Shown here in pieces: positions 46,302-58,600 of a DNA stretch of 64,000 nucleotides. The translations under genes were made by a program, and so were the position numbers. This stretch comes from Grammothele lineata. Lineage: Eukaryota; Basidiomycota; Agaricomycetes; Polyporales; Polyporaceae. Position 1 is the first letter of the stretch, and each line of letters begins with the position of its first letter. The notes below the pieces were generated by a model. That model had not been told where the DNA came from. It did no database searches and worked only from the letters and a program-made list of their open reading frames with translations. Where the stretch lies: assembly GCA_002150815.3 (NCBI GenBank), contig NDFF03000050.1, positions 248,001-312,000 on the forward strand, in the 5' to 3' direction.

Positions 46302-48138
46302 TCATACAAACAGAGCCAACACCGACGCAACCGTCTGCACGACCGTACAGATACCAAAGAGCAGCGCGAAGACTGCTCCCCAGAAGAGCCATGGCTCCTC
46401 CTTCTTGCGCTTCCGGATGTCCCGCTGGAGGCGGACGTACCACAACCGGCGCGTGCGAAGCGCGTTCTCGAGCGCGAGCACCCTGCTAGCGAGGAGCTAT
46501 CCCCCCACCACCCATCGTCAGCCCAAGAAGACACCTAGAGAGAGCGGACGACTCGGACGTACGTGAGGCCGCTGGTCGTACCGGTCAGGGTGGAAGCGGA
46601 GCATGTTGATGATCCCAGGGATGAGCGCGACGTCTTCGTCGTCGTCCTCGAGCTTGAACATGCCGAGCTTGAGCGGGAGCTTGAAGTTCTCGTGGCATTC
46701 GTGCTCCGTGAGCGCGGCGTAGGATTGGAGGACCTCGTTTCCTAGGTTCGCGATCCCGATTGCCCTGATGTGAGCATGCTGTGAGCGAGTCAAATGAATG
46801 GAAGAACAAAGATTAAAGCTTACTTCGCTGCGCGGTTCTCGTCGTAGCCGAGGAGAGTGCCCGCGGAGCGCAGGGTGAGGACGAACACCTTGACCGTGTT
46901 CCCGTGCATCTCCAGGTGCTCCGTGAGCGTCGACGTCGGCTGGATGATAAACCCCTCCTCGAGCAACTCGCGCACCGAGAACGAGAACCGCGCCGGCTTT
47001 ACCACCCCGGGCCGTTCCACCCTGAACCTCCTCAACCACGCCGGCACGGGAAGGTGTGTGCGCCGCGCCTCAACGTCGATTGAGGCGGGAGTGGGATCAG
47101 GCTGTACGTCCGGGAAGAGGCGGACGACGATGTCGTGGAAGGTGAGCAGAGGCGGATGCGTGTGCTCCCCCAAGTGGATCCTCAAACTACACACGGCGAT
47201 GAGAGCTTCGAGCAGGCGCCACGCATATGCGACTTCCGCTTCGTGATCCTATACGAATAGTCAGTTTCCGCTACTCAGGCGCCTAATAGTACAGCTCGCA
47301 AGCACGTACAGCATCAGCGAGCTTCACCGGCCAATGCGGCGACGCGCGCAGGATCGCCACGAGCTCGTCCACGCGCTGCTCGTGCCACTGGCGCGCGCGG
47401 AGGAAGTCGACGACGGCGCACATGTTCTCGAGCGTCCCGCGCAGGTCGTGCCCCTCGAGCGTGAGGATCTTGATCGCCGTGCTCGTGTCCGGCTCGATGT
47501 GCTGCCGTGGGTACTCGCGCGGCTCGTAGAGGGTGGTCCGGAGGCGGATGTATAGGTCGAGAACTTCGAGTGGGTTCGAGTGGGGGGTGGCGTTGGAGGG
47601 GGGAGCTGGGTTGGGGATGGGGAAGGGAGGAGGGGCTGTTGAGGATGACTTTGGAGAGGATTTGTGAGATGTAGCGTGACATGTCATGAGAGTTAGTGAC
47701 TTACCGGAGCACCAGCGGACGCTTGAGGGATGTCGGGACGCGGCATGGTAACAGGCTCCGGCATTGGGGGCGTCTGTGCATGACGTCCTGAACGGGTCGT
47801 TGGAGGCGGCCTAGCAGTGCCTTGCTCATCGTCGGACAGGAGAGCTTGGAGCAAAGCTGCACCGGAGAGCTGTGATAAGCGGCCGTCTCAACACGGGGGT
47901 CCTCGAGGAAGAAGGGGTCTGCGAAAGACCCACCATGTTGGACCGCTGTGGGCTGGCTCTCTGGTTGGCCGGTCTGGACGAGCCAGTGTTGTTGCTCCTC
48001 TGAGTACGTGGCAGGGGCATCATGAATCAAGAGAGTATAACAGAGAACTTTATCCTCGAAGCTTACTAGCGCATCCATAGAGAACATCTCTGCAACCTGT
48101 TCGGGGCGCAGCCCATTCGACGGTTCCGGTGTTTGCAT
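46302..48138 (-). CDS. Fungal protein of unknown function with C-terminal membrane segment
   Basis: Six exons join in frame: 48138-47934, 47856-47705, 47648-47310, 47248-46824, 46764-46563 and 46496-46302, giving 505 residues. The first about 115 residues are Gln/Pro/Ser-rich. Then come a helical domain (LEVLDLYIRLRTTLYEPREY..., VDFLRARQWHEQRV), a second domain with PAWLRRFRVERPGVVKPARF and LTLRSAGTLLGYDENRAAK, and a basic helix (RLWYVRLQRDIRKRKKEEP). A hydrophobic segment (WLFWGAVFALLFGICTVVQT) follows close to the end. The basic-then-hydrophobic ending fits a tail-anchored or peripheral membrane protein. I do not recognise the family. A start at 47746 was considered, but the upstream frame continues through a canonical splice. 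Confidence 0.75.
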
Positions 48139-49350
48139 TGGTCGGAGAGGTATGTTGTCGTCTGGGCGGGACCGATCATCTCCAGTTGGTGGGGATTTGG
48201 TGGCTCCGAGTAGGAGGGCGAGCAGCAGGCTCGCCTCCTGGGGGTTCTGAACCGCGTGCAGGATCAGTACTCACGCAAGGACAAATAATATGAAGCTCGG
48301 GCTCACCAGGCTCTCGGAGGAACTTGAGGAGGATGAAGGCATTGTGAAGAGTAGAGGGTGCAGACGTCAGAGCCAGTTGCACGACAGCACAATTGAGATA
48401 CATTTATACGAGTGGTATACGGCTGTACAATAAGCTCGATACCAAGGTTCGGGGTGTACGTGGGGGGAACCGAATATGTACATGAGAAAAGGGCGAGGCT
48501 CAGGGCAACTGCGGAAGAGAAGGACGTGGCTATCCTCGAGAACGGCGGAGGGCCGAAATGAAATGTCTTCTGTGGTTACAACGAATGTCGTTCGCACTGC
48601 ACGTCACAAGCGATAGTTAAGTGCAGAGGTCAAGTGCCCTGCGATAAACACTGAGTTCCGACTATGCCCTACATCGACGTCCCCACGATCAATTGTGGCG
48701 ATGACGAAGTATCAGTAGCCCAAGGCCCTGCGAGCGGAGATGAGGCGCAGCGAAATGGAAGCGAAGCTGGAAGGGATATTTGGGTTACGCCAGATTCCGA
48801 CCCAACAACGAGGCGGCCGCGAGCTTTGTAGAGGCGACTATTGTCTCGTTTGATTGACATTCCGTCTCGACGTGTAGAATCTGGCCCGAACGTACGTGGC
48901 ACGTCTGAGGAGCATGCACCAAAGTAACGAGGTTGGGTATTGAGCGGCGAAATCCTCCAGGCGTATCGGTATCGGGCCGGTGACGACTCGGCCACTGTGT
49001 AGGGAAAGAATCGTTGAGTGCTCAGCACGATGAGACTTTTCGCCGATTGGTGGTCAACTCTATGCGTAATCAGAGAGGTGTTGGTGCGGACTGTCATGAT
49101 TTTCACTCATATGGCGCCAAGATACTCTGTCTGAGCACATATTTAGGCCTTCGGCCGAGAACGCTTTGAAATACAAAACGACATGCAGCAAGTCAAAAAG
49201 ATCTCACAAGCACAGTTGGTTCGCGCTGATGCCACATGCATGCGCTTAGGCATCCGCCCAAGGACAGCATTGAGCACGACTTTGTGTTATCGTCCATCTT
49301 GGCTTGGAGTATGATTGCAATTGCGACATTTGAACAGTGCTTGAACTAGT
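48139..49350. other. Intergenic between two minus-strand genes
   Basis: Holds the 5' region of the 46302-48138 gene and the LSM6 3' end. The frames present (48176-48403, 48669-49106, both minus) have no supporting motif. Confidence 0.45.
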
Positions 49351-49770
49351 TTACAGGGTTTCTGCAGCGGAGATATAGAGTACTTTGAGGGATGTAAGGA
49401 GATAGCTGCCGCACGATCCGCGAGGAGACGCACCATTATTTCCCCGAATAAACGTGTCACCGTATCGGTTCGTCACCCTCCCGTTAGCGTGCTCCTCCGT
49501 CTGCTCCAGTGCGATATTCATGTAGCCGTCCAGGCATGACAGTATCCCTGTGCGCGCGCACGAGGACGAGTTATGTTGTAAGAATAGACCGACGTTTCAT
49601 CTGCTGGCACCTGACGCACCTTTGTAGTCTACTCCGGAAGTCAGACGGACGACGACGCGCTTGCCCACTACACCCTTCAGGAAGTCGGTAGGGGATCCAG
49701 ATGCGGCTGGTGGCGGGGGCGGCGCGGACTCTGGGGCTGACGGGGGAGGAGGGGGCGTCGAGTCGTCCAT
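49351..49770 (-). CDS. LSM6: U6 snRNA-associated Sm-like protein LSm6
   Basis: Subunit of the LSm1-7 (mRNA decay, P-bodies) and LSm2-8 (U6 snRNP) heptameric rings. Three exons, 49770-49620, 49547-49434 and 49382-49351, give 98 residues. The Sm1 motif is in FLKGVVGKRVVVRLTSGVDY-KG-ILSCLDGYMNIAL. The Sm2 motif is TFIRGNN-VLYISA, followed by a four-residue tail. An acidic and Pro-rich extension of about 25 residues (MDDSTPPPP...) precedes the fold, longer than in yeast Lsm6. It is divergent from the 50146 gene with 375 bp between start codons. Confidence 0.95.
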
Positions 49771-50145
49771 CGTGCGATGATTGGTTCGCCAAAGGGCAGA
49801 CGACGACGAGAGGCAAGGAGACGGCGAGGAGGACGGCGCACGCGGCGGCGACGATCACGCGCGCGTCGACGACCGCGACACCCGAGGCGCCTTGACAAAT
49901 CTGTTCTGGCGCCCGGGAAGGCGGGATCGGAGTCCGGAAAATCCTGGAAAGGCAGGAGTCACAACGCGGGTGGAGCGCCTGATTGCCCGTGAATCCATAC
50001 TTACACTCCTCATGACGGTCCGCCAGCCTCCTCCATATCTCTCCCTTTCTTCCCCCGCACGCGCCTCTCTGCGCCGTCGACGGCGGCCGCCTCATCCGCG
50101 ACACGCGCGCGCACGACCCAGCACTCGGTTGCGCTCGTCGGGACA
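49771..50145. promoter_or_regulatory. Bidirectional promoter region LSM6 / BRE4-like gene
   Basis: The only upstream DNA available to two divergent genes, 375 bp long, so both promoters must lie here. No TATA box is evident on either side. Confidence 0.5.
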
Positions 50146-53100
50146 ATGAGCGAACGTCGGCGGTACGACCCACGCCTCGGCGACGAGGAATCCGACGATA
50201 CGGGCGAGCCGCAGCCCGTCAACTCGCCTCCACGCACCCCCAAGCACGTCCATCTACAACTCCCTGATGACTACTCGCACGACAAAGAGCAAAACGAGAA
50301 GGCGCGCCAATGTCAAGTTGAACAGAAACCCGCCATATCATTGGCCGCGCGCATCGTGAAGGCGCTCCCTTTCAACCTCGGATGGATCCCCGTGAATTTC
50401 ACGTACTCGAAGATCAAGCCCGTCGTTCGCTGTGCCGTTGTATGCTGGTTCTCTGTCCTGCTCTTGGTCATTCCAAAGACGGCACAAATTTTGGGCCAGG
50501 TGCGTGTGCACTTCGTTCTCAGCGGTCGCGCGGGGCTGACGATCTGTCTTACATTTCAGGGAAGCTTTCTCATTCTCATCTGTGAGTCATCTTCATCGCT
50601 CATTCAGCCTATATGCGCTGGTCGCGACCGTGATCAAACACACAGACGCGCTCGGCGTTCGTGCGCGATTTCTGGGAGAGGCGTTAAAAGAGAGGGTCTC
50701 TAAAATGCGTCGGGTTTAAGCGTTAAACGGCGAACGTCATGCGATTTCTTGATGCGTAGTATGTTCGCTCCTACGCGTCGAGTGACCGTCATGGGGCATA
50801 GGATGGACGTCTCCGGCTATGCCGCGAAAGCCCGCTGAAGGGCCGGCAGTTGTCTGCTTCCGTCGGAATACCGACGTCATGATCACCATTAAATGTACCG
50901 TGAGGGCCGAACAATGATACTCTTCGGCCTCCTCATCTCCATCTAGCTTTTTGACGTCGATGGCTGATTTGCATATAGCATCATTCCTAGACGCGCCCTT
51001 TGATCCCTTCCTGGCTGTGCTGGAGCGGGAGATTATCCTCGTAACATTTGTTGTAATTGCCTGGGGGTATGTTTGTTTCTTCTCACACAACGTGGTCTCC
51101 GCTCACGTCGTTCCAGCTGGTCATGTTTAGGCATTTATCTCGCTAACCTGGCTCGCACCAACATTGATCCAAACGCCAGCCTGGACGCTATCCAAACGGC
51201 ACAGTATATCGAAGGCGCGCCTACCGTCATTATCGGCGTCTTCATCTTCTTTGGTTGCGCATTCTTCCTGTACTTGAAAGCAAGACTCGGACCCGGACCG
51301 TATCTGTTTGCCACAATCTTCGCCTGCATCTGTATCGACACTTCTATGACAGTCTCCGTTCTCTACCCATATCCAGTCTACTCTCTCGGACAGAGCATTG
51401 TCATTCCACTCGCATTCCACGCCGCCCTCTGCATCTTCTTCTCTGCGACCATTTTCCCTTCTACCGTGACCTCTCAGTATACACAGACTATCCAAGCGGT
51501 CCTCGCTCCCCTCAACGACTTTTTATCTCAGCACCGGGCGGTTCTCTCTATGGACCCCTCCTCCGAGTCGTTCAAAAACACCGTCACCACCATTACTGGT
51601 GCCCTCAGCAAATCCGAGGGTGGGCTCGGCCAAGCCGGGGCAATCTCGCGGCTCCTTAAGCAGGACATCGTCTACGGCCGTTTCTCGCCCTCATCCATTA
51701 GCGCCTTTCAGTCCGCCATCCGTCGACTCGTCACGCGCGCGAACGGGATCGACATTTTCTTCACGCTCATTGACCCCACGCGCGAGCGCTTCCCAATGAC
51801 GCCTCTCCCCTCACGCCCTGGCACGCCCCGCACCAGTACACCCTCAACGCCCATCCCTGGTACTCCCCCAAACGGGCTCGTATCTCCCCCTCCCGGACGA
51901 GTCGGCTCCAGCTCCGGCGCAGGCCCAGGGGGCGCAGATGACATCGGCGCGGGAGCCGACCAGTTCGCGCGACGCCGGCGGAACCTCCAAATGCAAGCGC
52001 TTGAGCGGACGCGCTCACACCGCTCTCTCTCGCGCTACCTCACCTCGAAGCTCACGCACCACCAAGAGAGCAGGCACGACCACCACATGCACTTCTCGCT
52101 CCTCGCGCTCGCGCACGCGCTCGGGCCCTCCTCGTCCTCCTCTTCCGCGGGCGGGGGCGGGGGCCCAAGTGCGTTCTTGTCCCCGACCCCGAGCGAGGCG
52201 GCCGTAGGTGTGTTCGAGAGCCAGAGGTACATGGCGCTGGAGGCGACGCGCCTTACGGACCGGCGTGCGGAGGAGTATACGGCGGAGTTCGTGAGGCTGC
52301 TGCACGAGGCGTGTGATGGGCTCCTGGAGAACACGCAGGGGGTGCTCAGGGGCGTGCAGGGGTGGTTCGCGGAGGTAAGGAGGGCGAGCTTTAGGAGCGG
52401 AAGGCGGGTGCGGGCGTTACGCGCGGAAAGGCTCGCGCGGCTGGAGGAGCTGAGCGCGGGTGCGAAGGAGGCGTTGGCGGAGTTCAAGGACGATAAGAGG
52501 TATGTGTTTCGTTTGGGTACTGCGTCGGGAGCCGCGCGCTCATGTGTGCTCGGTAGGCATCGTGTGTTGGACCCGTACCGGTCCGCGTTCGACCCCAAGC
52601 ACGTTCGCGCGGGGCACGGATACTACGAACCACCCCCACATCGCTACTTGTTCCACTGTTATATGTACGAGTACCATCTGATGCGTTTTGCGAGCATCTT
52701 GACGGAGATCGTACGTGCACGTTTACCTTATTTTCTGCGGTTCACTGTTGACACATATGCAGTTGGACGAGATCATCAGACTCGAGAAGGAGTCGCAGCA
52801 GTCGAGGCTCTGGTGGGCGGCCGTTCCCATCCGTCGCCTCCTGGAGTGGAACCCCTGGAGTGGGATGGACGACCTAGAAAAAGGCGACGATGAGGATCCA
52901 GGTACGGCGCATCCACCTCCTTTGCTGCCCCACACCTTCGCTTAACGGAAACGCAGACATCGTCCAGGGCGTACAAGATGATTGGGACGAGGACCTCGGC
53001 ATGACGAGCCGGCGCGACCCCGACGCGCTCCCGCCCTCAAATAGGTTTCAGGTCGTCATGCATTGGATCAACGATCTGGTGACTTCGCTTGGGCGCGGGA

Positions 53101-54866
53101 ACGCGCTGTTCGCTATCAAGGCTGGGTTGTTGACTGGTGCGTGAGCGTGTTACGTGAGTGGCGAGGGTTAGCTAACGTTCAATGAATCCAGTCATACTAT
53201 GCATACCCAGCTTCTTGAAGAGCACAGCTGCATTCGCCTACGGTATGATCTTTCTTCTCTGCATTACACACGTGCTCATCGTTATCATTGTAGCCGAGCG
53301 GTTCTCTTGGGGAATGTGAGTGCTGCCGCGCGTTTCGTGAGTGGCCAACACTAATGACGTCATTCGTTAGCTTCATGGGCCAACTTACGCTCGCGCGCTT
53401 CCGCGGCGACACAACGTTCGGCCTCGTGGCACGTATCTTCAGCACGTTCATGGGCGGTGTCATCGGGACCGTCATCTGGTACATCTCCACCGGTGCTGGT
53501 GACGGAAACCCTTACGGACTCGCGGCCGTCATCGCCGTGTGCTCGCCGGTGTTGTTCTTCTGGCGGTTGTACTGGCCCGTGCCGCCGATGACGAACCTGA
53601 TCTTGTTCACGACGATTGGGCTTGTGGTGGGCTATTCGTGGCAGAATACTCATGTCACGGCCTTGCCGTTCCGGTATGCGGGGTGGGAGCTTGCGTGGGT
53701 GAGTTTTCGTGGTGTTCATTAGTGCTTACTGTCCCTGACGTTGTGGGTTTGTTGTGCAGCGCCGACTGCTACTCGTAGCTTGCGGTGTCACTGCAGCGTT
53801 GTACGTATCCGATCCTAAGCCTCCCTAGACTGGACATTGTCTCAAGCATTGCACAGCGTGTTCTCCTTCCTCCCTCCATCGACAACCCTGCGACGATATC
53901 AGCGCACAATGATGTCAACGACAGTGTCAGAGATCGGCTCCGTGTACTGCTCGGTTGTCTCGTTTGCGAACACGCGCGAACACCAGGAGATCGCGAGGAG
54001 CGAGATCGTCCAGAGCCTCGTAGCCATCCGGCTGAAGCTCAAGCGTTCGCTCGTGCTCAAGACGAACATAGTGTACGAGGTCAGGAGCTCACCGGCGTTC
54101 CACGAGTATCCAACCTTTTGACCGCTTACGCCGATAGTTCTCACTGCGCGGGAGATGGCCGTCTAAACGTTATCAGAAGATCTTAGATCTTCAGCTGTGA
54201 GTAAAGTTTCCATTCGTCCGAACTGTGCATACTGACTGATCTTTTAACAGTCAAATTGCCTACCTCCTGTCGCACCTTATGTCCGTTGTGGAACATCTCG
54301 AGCCCGCATGGTCCAGAGCGTTCCTCCGTAGGACTCGATTCCTCGACGCAGACTTCCAAGGCGACGTGTTGGCAGTAATCAGTGCGTTGCGCGGTTAGAG
54401 TTTGCGAATAAGAAGACTAATCGGCGCTTTGACTGCAGGCATGATTTCGACCGCACTTCGGACGGGGAACCCCTTGCCGCAGATCACGCCGTGTCCGCTC
54501 TTGGACAGGTACATGGTCTACACCCACGGACTGAACGTGATACGGCACGAGGCCGACGACGACTACGGTCTTCCGCGGACGATGACAATTGACACGCTCG
54601 AGAACGAGCAGTACTTGTGCGTTTTGTCTCACCGAATTGCATCCACCTCTTCTTCGCGATGCTCATTTTGTGCCGGTGTTGCCGGGACGTGTAGATGTTT
54701 CTCCGTTGGGGTCACGACTGCGTTCGGCATTGTACTCCGGCTCGACAAGCTCATGGTCGCCACCAAGGAGCTTGTGGGCGAGCAGTATCACATTCACGGC
54801 ATCGGCGTTCCAGAGCCCAAGAGCACACTCTCGTCACCCATCGACAGGCCCGCCAAGGACGTGTAG
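50146..54866 (+). CDS. BRE4/ArAE-like multi-pass membrane protein (DUF2421, FUSC-type)
   Basis: Putative transporter of the aromatic-acid-exporter-like group that includes yeast Bre4. Sixteen exons join in frame: 50146-50499, 50560-50581, 50979-51066, 51117-52499, 52557-52710, 52763-52901, 52957-53136, 53192-53242, 53294-53315, 53371-53698, 53760-53800, 53857-54079, 54138-54196, 54251-54381, 54439-54616 and 54695-54866, giving 1174 residues. Order: disordered N-terminus, an N-terminal membrane domain of about six helices (ALPFNLGWIPVNFTYSKIKP, then VVCWFSVLLLVIP...), and a large cytosolic region with Ser/Pro/Gly-rich and His-rich stretches. Then come a second helix bundle (GLVARIFSTFMGGVIGTVIWY) and a C-terminal DUF2421-like part (YEFSLRGRWPSKRYQ). 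The second intron, 50582-50978, is 397 nt, far longer than the rest. The true substrate is unknown. Confidence 0.88.
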
Positions 54867-55620
54867 ACGCCATACACTGGACGTGTCCAGTTCGACGCTG
54901 TGCGGCACCTACGTCAACCCGGTTCTCTCTCTACGCCGTCTCGGGAGTCCGAGTACTTAGGGATGTTCCGTTGCTGCCCTGTTTAGTCTAGATTGTCTAC
55001 GCAGAAGAAGACTTCTTTGTTTTCACACGCTATCAATGCTACGGTCTGATTTCTCCAGGGCGCTCAAAACGTTTGCGATAATCTCAGTCTCTAGGAACAA
55101 CGACTGCCGGTACACTGCATACCTAGCGTGCTGTGCAATTCGTTCCATTCACCTGTACGCCCTCAAATATCCATCTTGTCTACCGACCTGTCGAAAAATG
55201 GCGGCCTCGTTCCAGGCCGACGGAGAGAGTTTGAATGGAAGACTCGCGCCGGCCACCTTCTCGCTGCGAATCCGAGCCACATGGGCGAGCCGCGTTCATC
55301 AACGAGGTGTGTTGGAATCTTCTTGGCATGTCGCCGTCGCGCACCGCTCACACAGAGCCGCAGAACTGCTATTCGAGCCATTCGGCCATGACTCGAAGCT
55401 GATGTACGGGCGGGTGGGTGCCGGCTTCGATGCGCACAGTGACCGAACTCCGTGCTGGAACTTTAAGCGGGGGCGAGGTAAAGTTTGACATGTGCAGATC
55501 ATCCGGTCAGCGCAGCAAGAGTACTACTTATACGCGAGGTCTGGTGGACTATCAGGCAGTCCCCCAGGCTCGATCTACGCTTCCGAAGTGGCCCTCAGCG
55601 CCGCACCCTCAGCTTCCATT
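54867..55620. other. Upstream region of the EF-hand/ZZ gene
   Basis: The frame of the 55621 gene stays open back to an AG at about 55497 and reads plausible low-complexity protein (YYLYARSGGLSGSPPGS). A further upstream coding exon is therefore possible. I could not identify one with confidence. Confidence 0.4.
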
Positions 55621-58600
55621 ATGACCCTCCCTCAGATCCCCGAGTCAGTTCTTGGAGACGATATCGTCAGATCCCCGGAGGCCCAGCCAGCGCCGTTCGC
55701 GCACTCGCGCAAATCGACAGCGAGCCAGCGCTCGTTGGACGAGATTACGCTCAATGGCGGCGACTCGGACACCATCAAGTCCCCGCCGCTGAGCCCGCAG
55801 GGAATGCATAGGAGGAGTCCTACGCTGACTCGTTTTCGGTCCGCGACCGTCGCGGTGGATAGATCGGAGATGAGCTATAAGCAGTACAAGAAGGGGAAAA
55901 TGCGGAAGGATAAAGGTGTGTTCTGTTGGGAGTATACGTAGGTTGATGCTGATTTGTATTCTGCGTGTCGTCACCAGACAATGTGCTCGCGATACACACC
56001 GAGATGGAGTACATCGGAAAAGCGACTTCACCGATGACCGCAGGGCTAGAGGGCAGCGCACAAAAGCTAGCGCAATACAGCGCAAACTCGTTCGTGGATG
56101 GTCTCCCAGAGCTTTTAAAGGTACTCCAAGACGTCGCAGCCATACACCCGTTCATTGCGCGTAAGTTGTAGTTCTACGTGCTGTCCAGAGTTCGGGGCGA
56201 TGACTTGTTCTGCAGTTGCCGTCGGTGCGTTCAAAGTCGCTATCGAGTTAGATATCAAACGCCGTGAGAACGACAAGAAGATCGTGATGTTGTTTCTGGA
56301 AATGAGGGACATGATGTCTGCGCTGAGGGAGTACGTGCTCTGTAACATCTGTGCAGCGTCTAATTTCTTGTTGATCTTGATATTGATAGGCTGGAGCACG
56401 TCGAAGAAGGGCCGGGGCACATCGGAAAGGATGGAAAGACGATCCAAGCGAGACTTGAAGAGCATGTCAATGGCATGGAAGAGGATATCAAGGCTTGCGC
56501 TAACGCCTGCGACGCCTATTCCAAGAAGAAGCTCATAGCGAAAGTCCTTCAGAGTCAACGGTGGGATGACGTATTGGAGCTCTACGTACGCCGTTTCGAG
56601 AAGCGTCGCGCCGATATCGAGTTCGCCATGGCCATACACTTAGGCATCAACATCGATAGCGCTCACAGAAAGCTTGACATGTTAGACTCTAAGTACGTTG
56701 CGGAGACCCATCACGGTGATCGGTGCTGATTAGACGGTTTCTTAAAGGATCGACGAGCTTATCGTAACGTTCAGACACATTATCTCACCCGAACAGCGCG
56801 AAATCTTGTCATTAGTTCAACGCCGCGGAGGATCGGCTGCAGTACTCGCCGATGAGACACTCCTCCTCACACTGTGTAGGGAACGTCCTGCGATTGCCTC
56901 ACCAACCGCCAAGATCCCTAGACGAGAGAGCACGACTGATCTTCACGCGCTTAGGGCGGAAATCTTGAATGATCCCGACATCGCTATCGTGAACAACATG
57001 GAGACGTTCGAGCGCAAGTTCAGAATGCAGCAGCACGAACTCGCTGACGAGATGCGAAAGATCGTGCATCACCAGGGGGACCTCGTGATCAGCGCTGTCA
57101 CCGCTGGACCGCACGACAGGATTATCGACCCGGTTCGTTCACATTTTGCAGGTCCCGTCCAGTAGTGATGATACTCATGTCGCTCCTATAGGACCTCCGG
57201 AATATCTGGAAAGAGATGGTAGGTGTTTTGCACTCTCTGGAATACCACGGAGGCTCAGCATCGCGATTTGCAGCGTTGGCGCGGAAACGTGAAAGCTCGA
57301 CACTTCGTCCTCGCGCTTCGGGACTACTGCTTAGATCGACTTGACAAGCTGAGGAAAAACGAGCAAACGTTCAGTTCCTGCGAGTATCAGACACGTGTCA
57401 CGGAGCAGGATGAGTGGGCACTCGAGTACATCAACGTCACTCGACTACAAGCCATCATAGAGGCTTTCGATGACGACGCGTCTGGATTCATCACAGTTGG
57501 AGAGGCTAACGCGTTTACGACTTCTCGTCCGGCGGACTGGAGGTGAGTGCATTATTTAACTACGCGCTGCACGTCTCTGATCTTTGCATCTAGTCTCCTC
57601 CAGTGGATGGCCTACTGGGCGATTGGTTCGTGATTGACATCGTTCAGCGTTCTAGTCGAGCTCACATCGATTCCTGACAGGATGGCAAATGGCTATGTCT
57701 AGATATGCGTCTCAGATTGACGAACTCCTCGAGAAGATGTTTGCTGTCAAGTCATCGGTGCTCCCGGCCAACCGTCGGTCGGTGGAGCGATACCTTAACT
57801 CTGTCTGGTCGCTTATCACTGAGCTGACGACGGGTTTCCGGCGCGCTGAATGGACCGACACGCTCCGGACGAAGTTCGAGAGTTACGTAACTGAGGAAGA
57901 GGCAAGGATGAGGGAGAAGCTGGAGACAGTTCGATACGACATCGATGCTGCAGATACTTTGACTCTAATTTCCGGTCCAGGAAGGATCGAGAAGGTGCGA
58001 TCTTTCGGGAACGCGCGATCGCGAAAGCTTCTCTAACTTTACTTCAGAACGTGTTCCCGCTGCTCTATTTACTTCTTAAGAGAGACTTCGAGATCATTCG
58101 TCTCTCACAGAACACCGTCCTTCATAAAGACGAATTGTGGGACTCTGCCAACACGATCGAGTGGGTCTTCCGGGCCATCAGCGACCGTCATCATGACCTT
58201 GAAAGTTCGTAAACCACGTGCCTTCTTCCACCTCTTTGCTCACTTGAGATGATAGACTTGTTCAAGCAACAGAACTACGATCCAACTCAGCAGTTCCGCA
58301 TCTTCGCGTTCGAGATGGTTTGTGATTCCATCCCTTCATTGGGCACGACCGTTGACGCGCTTGTAGTTCAACTACTGGAACGATCCTACCCCTCTCTGGT
58401 CCTTCGACCGGCTGCGCGAGACGCGTTACATAGATCATGTTTATAACGATCATGACGAAGATCGGGCCGTGAAGGCAGGCGATGTGCTCAATCATCCGGT
58501 TGAGAATACTGAGGACCCACTTCTCGTCCCCGACTTCATTGCATCACCAGAGGATGAAGATGCCGAAGGCGCGCTTTACGCCATGTGAGAGTACTGTTGT

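Noticed and set aside
47705..47746. Start codon at 47746 for the C-terminal-membrane-segment protein
   Set aside because: The upstream frame continues without stops to a canonical acceptor at 47856 and joins the 48138 ATG exon in phase, so the longer model is better.
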